From Verrucomicrobiaceae bacterium (GTDB lineage Bacteria; Verrucomicrobiota; Verrucomicrobiia; Verrucomicrobiales; Verrucomicrobiaceae): a stretch of 64,000 bases of DNA. Below the pieces are notes generated by a model that made no database searches, had not been told where the DNA came from, and saw nothing but the letters and a program-made list of their open reading frames with translations. The first letter of the stretch is position 1. Each line of letters starts with the position of its first letter. This document shows, piece after piece, positions 1 to 7,689 of the stretch. Location of the stretch: contig JAEUHM010000003.1 of the NCBI GenBank assembly GCA_016795485.1, forward strand, positions 1 to 64,000, written 5' to 3'. A program made the position numbers and the translations under genes.

Positions 1-12
1 GTTCTCATATTC

Positions 13-100
13 AGCCAAAACATGCATCACGGAAGTAGTTTTGGCTAGATATAAAAACTTATAATCAGCCAAAACAGGTCATCGGAAATGAGTTTTGGCT
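13..100. promoter_or_regulatory. Two tandem 34-bp operator-like dyads upstream of the sugar-oxidation cluster
   Basis: Two dyads of the form agccaaaac-N16-gttttggct lie at 13-46 and 67-100. Both have the same 9-bp arms and the same 16-bp spacer, and their starts are 54 bp apart. The outer bases extend the match (tcagccaaaac / gttttggctga in the second copy). The spacers share a cat-c-ggaa core. They sit just upstream of the oxidoreductase start at 167 and look like paired binding sites for a dimeric regulator. The regulator is not in the window. The loop is too long for a typical terminator. Confidence 0.55.
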
Positions 101-166
101 GAATATATACTGTGGTATGGACTCCGTTGGGAGAAGGTGAATCAGGGCTCCGTATTACCCCCTACC

Positions 167-1603
167 ATGGTCACACCCACACGCCGACGCTTTTTTGAAG
201 ACTCGTTCATGGCCGCTGCGGCGGTCGCTTTGCCGAAATCCATGCTCGCGGCTGACCCGGGGCCAGTATCGGCGAATGAGAAGATCACGGCGGCCATCAT
301 CGGCTGCGGGATTCGCGGGAAGGCTCATGCACGGGAGCTTGCGAGGCTGGCGGATTGCGATGTGGCGTATGTCTGCGATCCAGACCTCGATCGCGCGGAT
401 GAGGTGGGCGCGTTGCTCGTCGAGTTGAAGCGTCCGATGCCGAAGAAGGTGCAGGACTTGCGGAAGGTGCTCGAAGACAAATCCGTCGATGTCGTTTTCA
501 TCGCCACGCCGAACCACTGGCATGCGCTGGCTGCGATCTGGGCGATGCAGGCGGGCAAGGACGTGTATGTCGAGAAACCGGTGAGCCAGAATGTCGAGGA
601 AGGTCGCCGCATCGTGCAGGTGGCGCGGAAGCTCGGCCGCATCGCGCAGACCGGCACGCAGAATCGTTCGCGTGGTGCTTTGGCGGAAGCAGTGAAGTTC
701 ATGCGTGAAGGCAAGCTGGGTGAGGTGAAGCTGGCGAAGAGCATCATCTACAGCGGACGCGGCAGCATCGGCGGCCCGGCGGAGTGTGTGATGCCGCCGA
801 GGTGCGATTACGACCTCTGGGCCGGCCCTGCGCCGATGACGAAGCTCACGCGGCCGAAGTTCCACTATGATTGGCATTGGTTCTGGGACACCGGCAACGG
901 GGAGATCGGCAACAACAACGTTCACTCGCTCGACATCTGCCGCTGGGGCCTCGGCGTGACCGGCCTGGGCCGCAGCGTGCTCAGCTACGGCGGCCGCCTC
1001 GGCTACACGGATGTCGCCGAGACACCGAACTCGCAGGTTGGCATCTTCGACTTCGGCGACAAGACCATCGTCTCCGAAACACGCGGCCTGAAAACCGCGC
1101 CGTTTCATCCGACGATCAAGTCGATGTGGTTCTTCTACGGCAGCGAGGGCATCATCGCCGACACAAGCCTCTTTGATCCGACGGGCAACCTCGTCCGCGC
1201 CTTTGAAGGCAAATCCGAGAACCACTTCGCCAACTTCCTCCGCGCCGTCCGCAGCCGCAAGCACACCGACCTCACCGCCGACATCGAGGAAGGCCATCAA
1301 AGCACCGCGCTCTGCCACATCGCGAACATCTCGTATCGCCTCGGCTCCAAATCGTCCGTGAACGACATTTCGAAGCATCTCGGCGACATCAAAGCCCACG
1401 AGGACGTGCAGGACACGCTGGAGCGCACGCGTCACTACTTCGCCGAAGCCGGAGTCGATCTCGACAAGACCCAGCTCACGCTCGGCCAGCATCTCCGCGT
1501 CGATGGCGACAAGGAATCCTTCCTCGACAACGCCGCCGCGAATGCGCTGCTCACTCGCGAGTATCGCGCTCCTTGCGTGGTGCCGCAGCTAAGTGAAATC
1601 TGA
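167..1603 (+). CDS. Gfo/Idh/MocA family NAD(P)-dependent oxidoreductase, Tat-exported
   Basis: A 478-residue protein beginning at the ATG at 167. An upstream TTG in frame at 95 would overlap the operator-like dyad and put 24 residues before the signal peptide, so 167 is preferred. Residues 6-30 form a twin-arginine signal (R-R-R-F-F, then a hydrophobic alanine-rich stretch and an A-x-A-like cleavage region). A Rossmann nucleotide-binding loop G-C-G-I-R-G is at 46-51, and the family's E-K-P motif at 136-138 follows the conserved A-T-P-N-H-W-H segment. The family oxidises or reduces sugars, inositols and related polyols with NAD(P); periplasmic, Tat-exported members are typical of Verrucomicrobia and Planctomycetes. 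It is the first gene of a cluster with an aldolase and an FAD oxidoreductase, which suggests catabolism of a sugar or sugar acid. The substrate cannot be read from the sequence. Confidence 0.9.
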   Translation: MVTPTRRRFFEDSFMAAAAVALPKSMLAADPGPVSANEKITAAIIGCGIRGKAHARELARLADCDVAYVCDPDLDRADEVGALLVELKRPMPKKVQDLRKVLEDKSVDVVFIATPNHWHALAAIWAMQAGKDVYVEKPVSQNVEEGRRIVQVARKLGRIAQTGTQNRSRGALAEAVKFMREGKLGEVKLAKSIIYSGRGSIGGPAECVMPPRCDYDLWAGPAPMTKLTRPKFHYDWHWFWDTGNGEIGNNNVHSLDICRWGLGVTGLGRSVLSYGGRLGYTDVAETPNSQVGIFDFGDKTIVSETRGLKTAPFHPTIKSMWFFYGSEGIIADTSLFDPTGNLVRAFEGKSENHFANFLRAVRSRKHTDLTADIEEGHQSTALCHIANISYRLGSKSSVNDISKHLGDIKAHEDVQDTLERTRHYFAEAGVDLDKTQLTLGQHLRVDGDKESFLDNAAANALLTREYRAPCVVPQLSEI

Positions 1604-1609
1604 TCTCTC

Positions 1610-2374
1610 ATGCAGCCCTCCGTCGTCCTTCAAAAAATCCGCTCCGGCCAGACCGTCATCACGGCCAAGTCCTGCTACACCGATCCCGAACTGGTCGAAA
1701 TGATCGCGTCATCGGGCTTTGATGCCGTTTGGATCTGCCTGGAGCACAAGCGCGTCGATGCGGCGATGGTTTACTCGCTCATCCAGGCCTGCCGGCTTGG
1801 TGGGGCCGATGCGCTGATCCGCATTCGACCTTCAAACTACACCGAGGTGCTTCAACTCATCGAAGCGGGTGCACGCGGCATCATGCTGCCGCGCGTGCGC
1901 CATCCTGACGAGGTGTGCGAGGTCGTCCGCGCGATGAAATTCCCGCCGCTCGGTGCTCGTGGCTTTGATGGCATCCATGCGGAGGCTGATTTCGGCCGCA
2001 TTCCGCCTGCGGAGTATCTGGCGAAAGCCAATGATGAAAACTTTCTCGCGGTGCAAATCGAAGAACCGGAGGTCGTGCCGCACATCGACGAGATCGCGGC
2101 GATTCCAGGCGTGGATGTGCTCTTTGTCGGCCCGGCGGATCTCACACTCGGTCTCGGAAAGTTCGGCAAGACCGACGATCCCGAGGTGCGGGCCATTTTG
2201 GAAAAGGTGGTCGCCGCCTGCGAACGCCACGGCAAGATCGCGGCCATTCCCTGTGCCCCGGAGCAGGTGAAAAGCTACCACGCGATGGGCTTCCGCTTCT
2301 TCAACGTGATCAGCGATTTCCGCTGCGTCTCCACCGGCATGAAAGCAGCGCGTGCGGCGGTAGATGCTCCCTGA
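1610..2374 (+). CDS. HpcH/HpaI-type class II aldolase
   Basis: A 254-residue protein starting 6 bp after the preceding stop, so probably co-transcribed. It matches the HpaI/HpcH aldolase family, which cleaves 4-hydroxy-2-oxo acids to pyruvate (or a related oxo acid) plus an aldehyde using a divalent metal. Visible landmarks are E45-H46, the R-I-R segment at 71-73, the G-x-x-G-I-M-L-P segment near 87-94, P-P-L-G-x-R-G at 112-118, the metal-binding Q149-I-E151, and G-P-A-D177-L. The length is usual for the family. Together with the neighbouring oxidoreductases it points to breakdown of a sugar-derived 2-keto acid. The exact substrate is inference. Confidence 0.9.
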   Translation: MQPSVVLQKIRSGQTVITAKSCYTDPELVEMIASSGFDAVWICLEHKRVDAAMVYSLIQACRLGGADALIRIRPSNYTEVLQLIEAGARGIMLPRVRHPDEVCEVVRAMKFPPLGARGFDGIHAEADFGRIPPAEYLAKANDENFLAVQIEEPEVVPHIDEIAAIPGVDVLFVGPADLTLGLGKFGKTDDPEVRAILEKVVAACERHGKIAAIPCAPEQVKSYHAMGFRFFNVISDFRCVSTGMKAARAAVDAP

Positions 2375-2382
2375 AATATTCT

Positions 2383-2463
2383 CCAGCAGATTCAGGGAAG
2401 CCCACAGATTGGGTTTTTCATGAACCAATCATAACAATCTGCTGGCCTCCCTGAATCTGTTGG
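2383..2463. repeat. Nested inverted repeat between aldolase and FAD oxidoreductase genes
   Basis: A 16-bp arm at 2383-2398 (ccagcagattcaggga) pairs with 2448-2463, with one mismatch. A smaller dyad sits inside it (gattgggtt at 2407-2415 against aaccaatc at 2423-2430). The cruciform fills nearly the whole gap between the two genes. It could act as an mRNA processing or attenuation hairpin, or be a small non-autonomous insertion remnant. There is no T-tract that would make it a clear terminator. Confidence 0.5.
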
Positions 2464-2480
2464 AAAAAAGAAACTGAGTC

Positions 2481-4313
2481 ATGCCTGTAACTCCCCACAT
2501 CCTCGAAACCGACCTGCTCGTCGCCGGTGGTGGCATCGCGGGAGTGTGTTGTGCGCTCGCAGCGGCACGGCTGGGGGCTCGGGTGATGCTTTGCCAGGAT
2601 CGCAGTGTGCTCGGCGGCAATGCGAGCAGTGAGGTGCGCATGCACATCGTGGGTGCCACGGGCTTGAGCGGCGGCGAAGAAATGCAAAATGAGCTGCGTG
2701 AGGGCGGCATCATTGAGGAATTGCGGCTCGATCTCGCGGTGCAGAATCCGCAACGCTCGCCTGCGCTGATGGATCTGCTGCTTTACGACAAATGCCGCCG
2801 TGAGCCGAACCTCACGCTCTATTTGAATACAACGGTTGTCAGCTCCGTGGTCGAGGATGGCATCATCCGCGAGGTGCGTGCCGAGCGTCCGTCCACCGAG
2901 GATGCGTTCATCATTCGGGCAAAGACATTCGTCGATTGCACGGGCGATGGCCGGCTCGGCATCGAGGCGGGTGCGCCGTTCATGCGTGGACGAGAGAGCA
3001 AGGCGCAGTTCGGCGAATCGCTCGCGCAGGATGAGGCGGATGCGAAGACGCTGGGCTCGTCGATCATGTTTCAGGCTCGCAAGCATGACCGCCCGATGCC
3101 CTTCGCGGCACCGCCGTGGGCGCGACGTTTCACGGCGGACGACTTTAAGCTGCGGCCGTATGGTCAAAGCGGTTTCGATCTCGGTCTCGAATATGGTTAC
3201 TGGTGGATCGAGTGGGGCGGCTGCCTCGACACGCTGAAGGACAACGAGCGCATCCGCGATGAACTGCTCGCCATCACGCTCGGCGTTTGGGACTTTGTGA
3301 AGAACCACTCCGACATCGACGCTTCGCACTGGGCACTGGAGTGGATCGGTTTTGTGCCGGGCAAACGCGAGAGCCGCCGCTTCATCGGCCAGCACATTCT
3401 CACGGAGAGCGATTTGCTCAGCTCGCGGTTTTTTCACGATGCCATCGCCTACGGCGGCTGGCCCATCGACACGCATCCGCCCGAGGGCATCGATGCGCCG
3501 AACGAGCCGCCGTGCACGCAGCATCATTTGCCGTATCTCTACGACATCCCGCTTCGCTGCTGCGTGTCCACCGGCCCGCGTAATTTGATGTTCGCCGGTC
3601 GCAACATCTCCGCCACGCACATCGCCTTTGCCTCCACCCGCGTCATGGCGACGTGCGCCGTTGTCGGTCAAGGCGTGGGCACGGCTGCAGCGCTCGCTTT
3701 GAGGCAAAAGGTGCTGCCTGCGGACATCGCTGCGGAGGCAAAGCTTGTTCACGCGATCCAGCAGCAGCTTTTGCGCGATGATGGCTATCTCATCGGTGTT
3801 TCGAATGAGGATCCAAAAGATCTCGTGCGCACCGCCGCCGCGATCACAGCATCGTCTTCTCAAGCCGGGACCAATCCCGAAAACATCCGCAGCGGCCAGA
3901 CACGCATCGTCAGCAAGCTGCCAGATGCTCGCCAGCAGCCCGGCGTGCATCGCTGGATCAGCGGCGAACTGCCCGCCACGCTCGAAATCCGCTGGAGTGC
4001 GCCCGTTTCACTCCGCGAGGTTGTTTTGGTCTTCGACACCGGTTTGCACCGTCTTCTCACTTTGTCGCAAGCCGACGGCTACACGCAAAAAATGCTCTGG
4101 GGCCGTCCGCAGCCTGAAACGGTGCGTGATTATGAACTCAGTGTCGAATCGCCGACTGGCTGGCAAACCATCGAGACGGCTCAAAACAACCACCAGCGCC
4201 TCCGCAGACACTTTTTGCCCGAAACGATGACCACCACCGCCTTGCGCATTCACATCACCGCCACCAACGGCCTTGATCATGCGCGAGTGGTCGAGGTGCG
4301 GGCCTACGGTTGA
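2481..4313 (+). CDS. FAD-dependent oxidoreductase (FAD_oxidored family) with C-terminal galactose-binding-like domain
   Basis: A 610-residue protein. Residues 11-30 hold the dinucleotide-binding fold with G-G-G-I-A-G at 16-21, followed by the L-G-G-N-A-S-S-E-V-R motif near 48-57 that is typical of the FAD_oxidored family in PVC bacteria and Bacteroidetes. The FAD-binding core ends near residue 430 with the G-x-G-V-G-T-A-A-A-L segment. The last ~130 residues look like a beta-sandwich (discoidin-like) module. There is no evident signal peptide. The family is known mostly from carbohydrate and uronate gene clusters and its reactions are poorly defined. Here it is the third gene after the Gfo/Idh/MocA oxidoreductase and the HpaI aldolase. 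Confidence 0.85.
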   Translation: MPVTPHILETDLLVAGGGIAGVCCALAAARLGARVMLCQDRSVLGGNASSEVRMHIVGATGLSGGEEMQNELREGGIIEELRLDLAVQNPQRSPALMDLLLYDKCRREPNLTLYLNTTVVSSVVEDGIIREVRAERPSTEDAFIIRAKTFVDCTGDGRLGIEAGAPFMRGRESKAQFGESLAQDEADAKTLGSSIMFQARKHDRPMPFAAPPWARRFTADDFKLRPYGQSGFDLGLEYGYWWIEWGGCLDTLKDNERIRDELLAITLGVWDFVKNHSDIDASHWALEWIGFVPGKRESRRFIGQHILTESDLLSSRFFHDAIAYGGWPIDTHPPEGIDAPNEPPCTQHHLPYLYDIPLRCCVSTGPRNLMFAGRNISATHIAFASTRVMATCAVVGQGVGTAAALALRQKVLPADIAAEAKLVHAIQQQLLRDDGYLIGVSNEDPKDLVRTAAAITASSSQAGTNPENIRSGQTRIVSKLPDARQQPGVHRWISGELPATLEIRWSAPVSLREVVLVFDTGLHRLLTLSQADGYTQKMLWGRPQPETVRDYELSVESPTGWQTIETAQNNHQRLRRHFLPETMTTTALRIHITATNGLDHARVVEVRAYG

Positions 4314-4363
4314 AACTGTCCGTTGCATAGCCCGGCGGCACTCACCAAGCTCCCCGCTGTCTT

Positions 4364-5884
4364 ATGAAGAAGCCGTCCGCCTCCAAGAAATCGCGTTTAC
4401 CGGCCAAAACGAAGCCGGACAGCCTCAGTGGCCTGCTCACTGAGGTGCGCCAGCTTATCCAGAGCGCCCGGCGCGGCGTCGCCAGCGTCGTGGATACTTT
4501 TCAGGTGATGACGAACTTTGAAATCGGCCGCCGCATCGTCCAGCACGAGCAAAAAGGCGCGAAGCGTGCAGCGTATGGTGCGGAGCTGCTCAAGGAGCTT
4601 TCGGTGCGGCTGACGGAGGAGTTTGGCTCGGGCTTTTCGCATCGAAATCTCGAATACATGCGGAAGTTCTTTTTGTTCTGGCAAGAGCGCGTCCAGATTT
4701 CGCAACAGCCTGTTGCGAAATTGGGTTCGGAAGGAATTTCGCAATACCCTGTTGCGAAATTACCCCCAGCCAAGATTTCCCAGCAGGCTATTGGGCAATT
4801 TCCAATTTCCGAGCAACCTTCTCGGAAATCAGGCTGCCCTTTCACCCTCAGTTGGACCCACTACCTCGTCCTCCTCACCATCAAAGACCCGGACGAACGC
4901 AGCTTCTACGAGATCGAGGCCACGAACGCTGGATGGTCGGTGCCGGAGTTGAAGCGCCAGAAAGCCTCCTGTCTTTACGAGCGCCTTGCGCTCAGCCGGG
5001 ACAAGGCAGGCATCCGCAAGCTCGCGAAGGAGGGACAGATCATCGTCAGGCCGGAGGATTTGCTGAAAGAGCCGCTCGTGCTGGAGTTCCTCGGCCTGGA
5101 GGAAAAGGCTGGCTACTCGGAAAACGATCTGGAGCAGGCCATCATCGACCGCCTGGAGCACTTCCTCCTCGAACTCGGCAAAGGCTTTCTTTTCGAGGCC
5201 CGCCAAAAGCGCTTCACCTTCGATGAGGACCACTACTTCGTCGATTTGGTCTTCTACAACCGCCTTCTGCGTTGCTACGTCATCATCGACCTCAAGCTCG
5301 ACAAAGCGACGCATCAGGATCTCGGCCAGATGCAGATTTACCCCGTGAGATATGAACATGCACTACGTCTATGTCCTCCGAAGCCTCGCAGACGGCAATT
5401 TCTACGTCGGTTACACCAACGACCTCAAGCGACGCTTCGCCGAACACGAACAGGGCAAGGTGCCTTCCACAAAGTCGCGCTTGCCGGTAGAACTCGTTTA
5501 CTACGAGGCATGTTGGTCGCGCCAGGACGCCACCAAACGAGAGAAGTATCTCAAAACTGCCTGGGGCAAGCGCTACATCAAATCTCGGCTCGCCGATTAT
5601 CTCACGGGGTTCACCCCATGAGATGCAGCGCATTGAAGCCGTCCAGCCAGCGAATGCGGCTATCTCACGGGGTGAATGTGAACTACTACGACCGCGAGGT
5701 GAAGCTCCCCGATGAAAACCCCACTATCGGCCTCCTCCTCTGCAAATCCGCCAAAAAGACCGTCGTCGAACTCACCCTGCCGAAGGACGCCAACATCCAC
5801 GCCAAGGAGTATCAGCTCTACCTGCCCTCGAAAGAGCTGCTGAAACAGAAGCTCGACGAGTGGAGCGTTGCGGTGCAGCGATGA
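4364..5884 (+). CDS. YhcG/DUF1016 PD-(D/E)xK nuclease, interrupted in frame by a GIY-YIG element
   Basis: The reading frame is 506 codons, of which about 394 belong to the host protein. The lysine-rich start is followed by the DUF1016 N-terminal domain (residues ~22-110, including F-E-I-G-R-R-I-V and N-L-x-Y-M-R-K-F). A repetitive linker follows (~111-155), then the C-terminal nuclease domain with D294 in Y-F-V-D-L-V-F-Y and the D309-L-K311 motif. Just after Q-M-Q-I-Y the conserved continuation V-N-Y-Y-D-R-E-V is displaced by 112 foreign codons (5342-5677), then resumes to the natural end at L-D-E-W. Catalytic residues lie before the insertion. YhcG-type proteins are linked to restriction systems and mobile DNA. 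Whether the enlarged protein is functional is unknown, but no stop or frameshift is present. Confidence 0.85.
   Translation: MKKPSASKKSRLPAKTKPDSLSGLLTEVRQLIQSARRGVASVVDTFQVMTNFEIGRRIVQHEQKGAKRAAYGAELLKELSVRLTEEFGSGFSHRNLEYMRKFFLFWQERVQISQQPVAKLGSEGISQYPVAKLPPAKISQQAIGQFPISEQPSRKSGCPFTLSWTHYLVLLTIKDPDERSFYEIEATNAGWSVPELKRQKASCLYERLALSRDKAGIRKLAKEGQIIVRPEDLLKEPLVLEFLGLEEKAGYSENDLEQAIIDRLEHFLLELGKGFLFEARQKRFTFDEDHYFVDLVFYNRLLRCYVIIDLKLDKATHQDLGQMQIYPVRYEHALRLCPPKPRRRQFLRRLHQRPQATLRRTRTGQGAFHKVALAGRTRLLRGMLVAPGRHQTREVSQNCLGQALHQISARRLSHGVHPMRCSALKPSSQRMRLSHGVNVNYYDREVKLPDENPTIGLLLCKSAKKTVVELTLPKDANIHAKEYQLYLPSKELLKQKLDEWSVAVQR
4697..4829. repeat. Four successive in-frame hairpins in the linker of the DUF1016 gene
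   Basis: Perfect or near-perfect palindromes follow each other inside the coding frame. At 4697-4721 there are 11-bp arms around a 3-nt loop (atttcgcaaca/tgttgcgaaat). At 4735-4761 there are 10-bp arms around 7 nt. At about 4775-4800 there is an imperfect copy. At 4805-4829 there are 9-bp arms atttccgag/ctcggaaat. They encode variants of I-S-Q-Q-P-V-A-K-L. The fourth stem has a different sequence yet still pairs, so pairing rather than sequence seems to be kept. Confidence 0.75.
5341..5676 (+). mobile_element. Compact GIY-YIG element with inverted-repeat ends, inserted in the DUF1016 gene
   Basis: The segment breaks the DUF1016 family sequence between Q-M-Q-I-Y and V-N-Y-Y-D. Its ends are a perfect 12-bp inverted repeat: CCCCGTGAGATA at 5341-5352 and TATCTCACGGGG at 5661-5672. 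The same motif occurs twice more as a near-perfect palindrome at 5598-5624, overlapping the end of the GIY-YIG gene. A further small dyad (cgcatt/aatgcg) lies between this palindrome and the right end. Removing 336 bp (5341-5676 or 5342-5677) restores the family sequence exactly. The insert has no stop in the host frame. Mobility is inferred from structure. No target-site duplication is evident. Confidence 0.75.
5352..5621 (+). CDS. Single-domain GIY-YIG nuclease carried by the inserted element
   Basis: An 89-residue protein in a different frame from the host DUF1016 gene. Its first bases overlap the left inverted repeat and its stop lies in the internal palindrome. It is a complete GIY-YIG catalytic domain: the Y-V-Y-V-L-R-S strand (5-11), F-Y-V-G-Y-T (17-22), the L-K-R-R-F-x-E-H helix with the catalytic arginine (25-32), and the K-R-E-K-Y-L-K-T segment with E64, then W-G-K-R-Y-I-K-S-R-L. 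It belongs to the short bacterial group of ~85-90 residues that lacks any extra DNA-binding domain. As the only gene in the element it is the obvious candidate for the mobility nuclease. That role is inferred. Confidence 0.85.
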   Translation: MNMHYVYVLRSLADGNFYVGYTNDLKRRFAEHEQGKVPSTKSRLPVELVYYEACWSRQDATKREKYLKTAWGKRYIKSRLADYLTGFTP

Positions 5885-5912
5885 TCCAACCTGAAGCATC
5901 TTATCAATCCAA

Positions 5913-7133
5913 GTGAACTCCCTGGCCGATCCCATCCTCACAAGCGTTGCATACCCGGACGCAGGCTCCTTCGAATTCACTCCCGAAGGATATGCGAAAA
6001 CATGCTATTGGATACCTGATGATGGGTTTACCTGGGACAGTTTCACTCAACAGAGTTTTGACTCCCTCGCCGAATGTAAAACCAAACGTGCCGAGTTTGA
6101 GTCAGCGAATGCCGGGAAGCTTGAGGTCATGAAGCACTCCTACTGGGAGGGATCGCTGCGAACTCTGCTTCCTGATCGTTGGACCTTAGCCTATTCACGC
6201 AATCGAGCGTGGCGTGTGGTCAACGACGAGAAAGTGCCCCTCTACAGCCAACTGAAGCAAGCTCTCTACTATAAGTCCGTCATTCTTGGCTATGGGGATG
6301 GCCCCATCCATCGAGTCGTTCCAAGCCATGACGTTGCGAAATATATCAAGGAGCAATGCGCTTCTTCGGCAAGATTGAAGGCTATTGCATTGAGAGCATA
6401 TGAGTCGGTGGCGAACATGAGAGGCTATCACACCTGGACTACTGTGAGTCCGCCGATCTTTTTGTGTCTCGCTGCAATGAAGTCTTCGATGGACGCTATG
6501 GCAGCAGTCGTGTGGGCGCTGCTGTTCCACGATCTTCCCAGACGGCTTGTCAAGAAGACCGGTAAAATGGAGCTATTCTTCCCAAGCATGGCTGATCTTC
6601 AAAATAAGCTGCGAGAAAAGAGTCACGCGTTCGGTGATCAGTTTTCGAAGCTGTATAGGAGTCCCTGGTTTACCAAACTTCAGGATGCTCGGGACAAGGT
6701 CATCCATCGCTCTGCAAGCCCTGTGGTTCATGACAACTTTGGTGCCGCCTTCGATTTTGATTTGGGACTATTCAAGGACATGAGACCTGGGCGAGTTCAT
6801 GTGGGAAAGCCAAGAGCAGGCAAGGAGAGACACACAAAGCGCATTCATCTCGACAGGATCGTCAAAGGATTCGTTGTTGGATTGGAAAAGTGGGAAACGA
6901 CGGTCGCAAAAAAGCTAAGCAAGCTTGCTTGGTTTCCATCTTTCAACACCGACGGAATTCTGCTGGGCATCGAGTTTAACGACCAGAATCTCTTGAGAGA
7001 TGGTGCTGGGCCTTCACATATGGTCACCTCACATGCTGAAGGGACGAGGTTCAAATTCAGTTTTGTAGGACTGCATCCGTTCAAGAAAGCGAGGGCAGGG
7101 AAACCCAAGCAAACGGCTCTGACATCACCGTGA
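5913..7133 (+). CDS. Unknown 406-residue protein with HEPN-like Rx4H motif
   Basis: Not recognised as a named family. It begins at a GTG at 5913, 28 bp after the DUF1016 stop. The N-terminal ~100 residues are rich in aromatic and acidic residues. Residues ~140-205 are predicted helical and hydrophobic. Residues 250-268 contain R260-D-K-V-I-H265, matching the R-x4-6-H signature of HEPN-type RNases and their non-catalytic relatives. The surrounding helix pattern (S-K-L-Y-R, then L-Q-D-A-R) would suit that fold. There is no signal peptide, so it is probably cytoplasmic. Codon use looks less GC-rich than in the flanking genes, compatible with horizontal acquisition. HEPN assignment is inference from one motif. 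Confidence 0.65.
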   Translation: MNSLADPILTSVAYPDAGSFEFTPEGYAKTCYWIPDDGFTWDSFTQQSFDSLAECKTKRAEFESANAGKLEVMKHSYWEGSLRTLLPDRWTLAYSRNRAWRVVNDEKVPLYSQLKQALYYKSVILGYGDGPIHRVVPSHDVAKYIKEQCASSARLKAIALRAYESVANMRGYHTWTTVSPPIFLCLAAMKSSMDAMAAVVWALLFHDLPRRLVKKTGKMELFFPSMADLQNKLREKSHAFGDQFSKLYRSPWFTKLQDARDKVIHRSASPVVHDNFGAAFDFDLGLFKDMRPGRVHVGKPRAGKERHTKRIHLDRIVKGFVVGLEKWETTVAKKLSKLAWFPSFNTDGILLGIEFNDQNLLRDGAGPSHMVTSHAEGTRFKFSFVGLHPFKKARAGKPKQTALTSP

Positions 7134-7195
7134 AAGAGATGACAGGGTTCGTCTTTTGACAACTGCTCACAGATTGTGCAGTCAGGGGCAACGGG

Positions 7196-7216
7196 GTCAG
7201 GCTGCAACTGCCTGAC
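7196..7216. terminator. Hairpin between converging genes
   Basis: A perfect 7-bp stem gtcaggc/gcctgac with a 7-nt loop lies between the end of the HEPN-like gene (7133) and the end of a possible minus-strand gene (7234). It could stop transcription in either direction. No long T-tract follows on either strand. Confidence 0.35.
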
Positions 7217-7233
7217 AGATGATTCGCCTTGTT

Positions 7234-7635
7234 TCATTTCACCGCACCGTCGGACAACACGCGCAAGGTATCACTTGCGGACTCCCACCGCAGCAGAGGC
7301 GTGTGATCAGGCTGGGAATCGACGGTGAATTCGAGATCAGCGCCCTTCCATGCCTTGATGTCCACCGCAAAGATGGCGGTCTCGGACAGCTCGCCGAGGA
7401 CGGGCTTGAGAACCTTCCGGAGTTCATCGATGCCGAAGGAGAGCGGGCCATGCCCGGCGCGCCAGACCCAGAGCAGGCGGGGATGACGGAAGATGAGCAC
7501 CTGCATCGCCACTATGTCCTGCCGGGGCTGCCAGTGGCAGTCATTGGTGAGCGGTTCATTCCCATAAGCGGGCATGAACTTCCCCTCGGTAGTGGCCCCC
7601 AGCAATTCTTCCGCCCCAGAAGTTCGATGCCGCAT
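7234..7635 (-). CDS. Possible small protein of unknown function (133 residues)
   Basis: A minus-strand reading frame from an ATG at 7635. The C-terminal ~100 residues look protein-like: alternating hydrophobic strands, an F-G-I-D-E-L-R-K-V-L-K-P-V-L helix, then strand-like segments ending in R-V-L-S-D-G-A-V-K. The opposite strand is also open here but reads as lower-complexity, shadow-like sequence, so the minus strand is preferred. The frame remains open upstream to 8040, across the nucleotidyltransferase gene, where it reads as a shadow. No family is recognised. It could be a gene remnant. It would run divergent from the small gene at 7690. Confidence 0.4.
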   Translation of the reverse strand: MRHRTSGAEELLGATTEGKFMPAYGNEPLTNDCHWQPRQDIVAMQVLIFRHPRLLWVWRAGHGPLSFGIDELRKVLKPVLGELSETAIFAVDIKAWKGADLEFTVDSQPDHTPLLRWESASDTLRVLSDGAVK

Positions 7636-7689
7636 TTGCGCCCAAGTGACGGGTTGAAGAACGGCGAACGGACGCCTAAACTCCCCACC

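Noticed and set aside
155-1492. 445-residue minus-strand reading frame
   Set aside because: Shadow of the Gfo/Idh/MocA gene in GC-rich sequence; arginine/alanine/valine-rich product without any motif.
2418-3950. 510-residue minus-strand reading frame
   Set aside because: Lies opposite the FAD oxidoreductase, whose motifs are clear; the product is low-complexity and H/R-rich.
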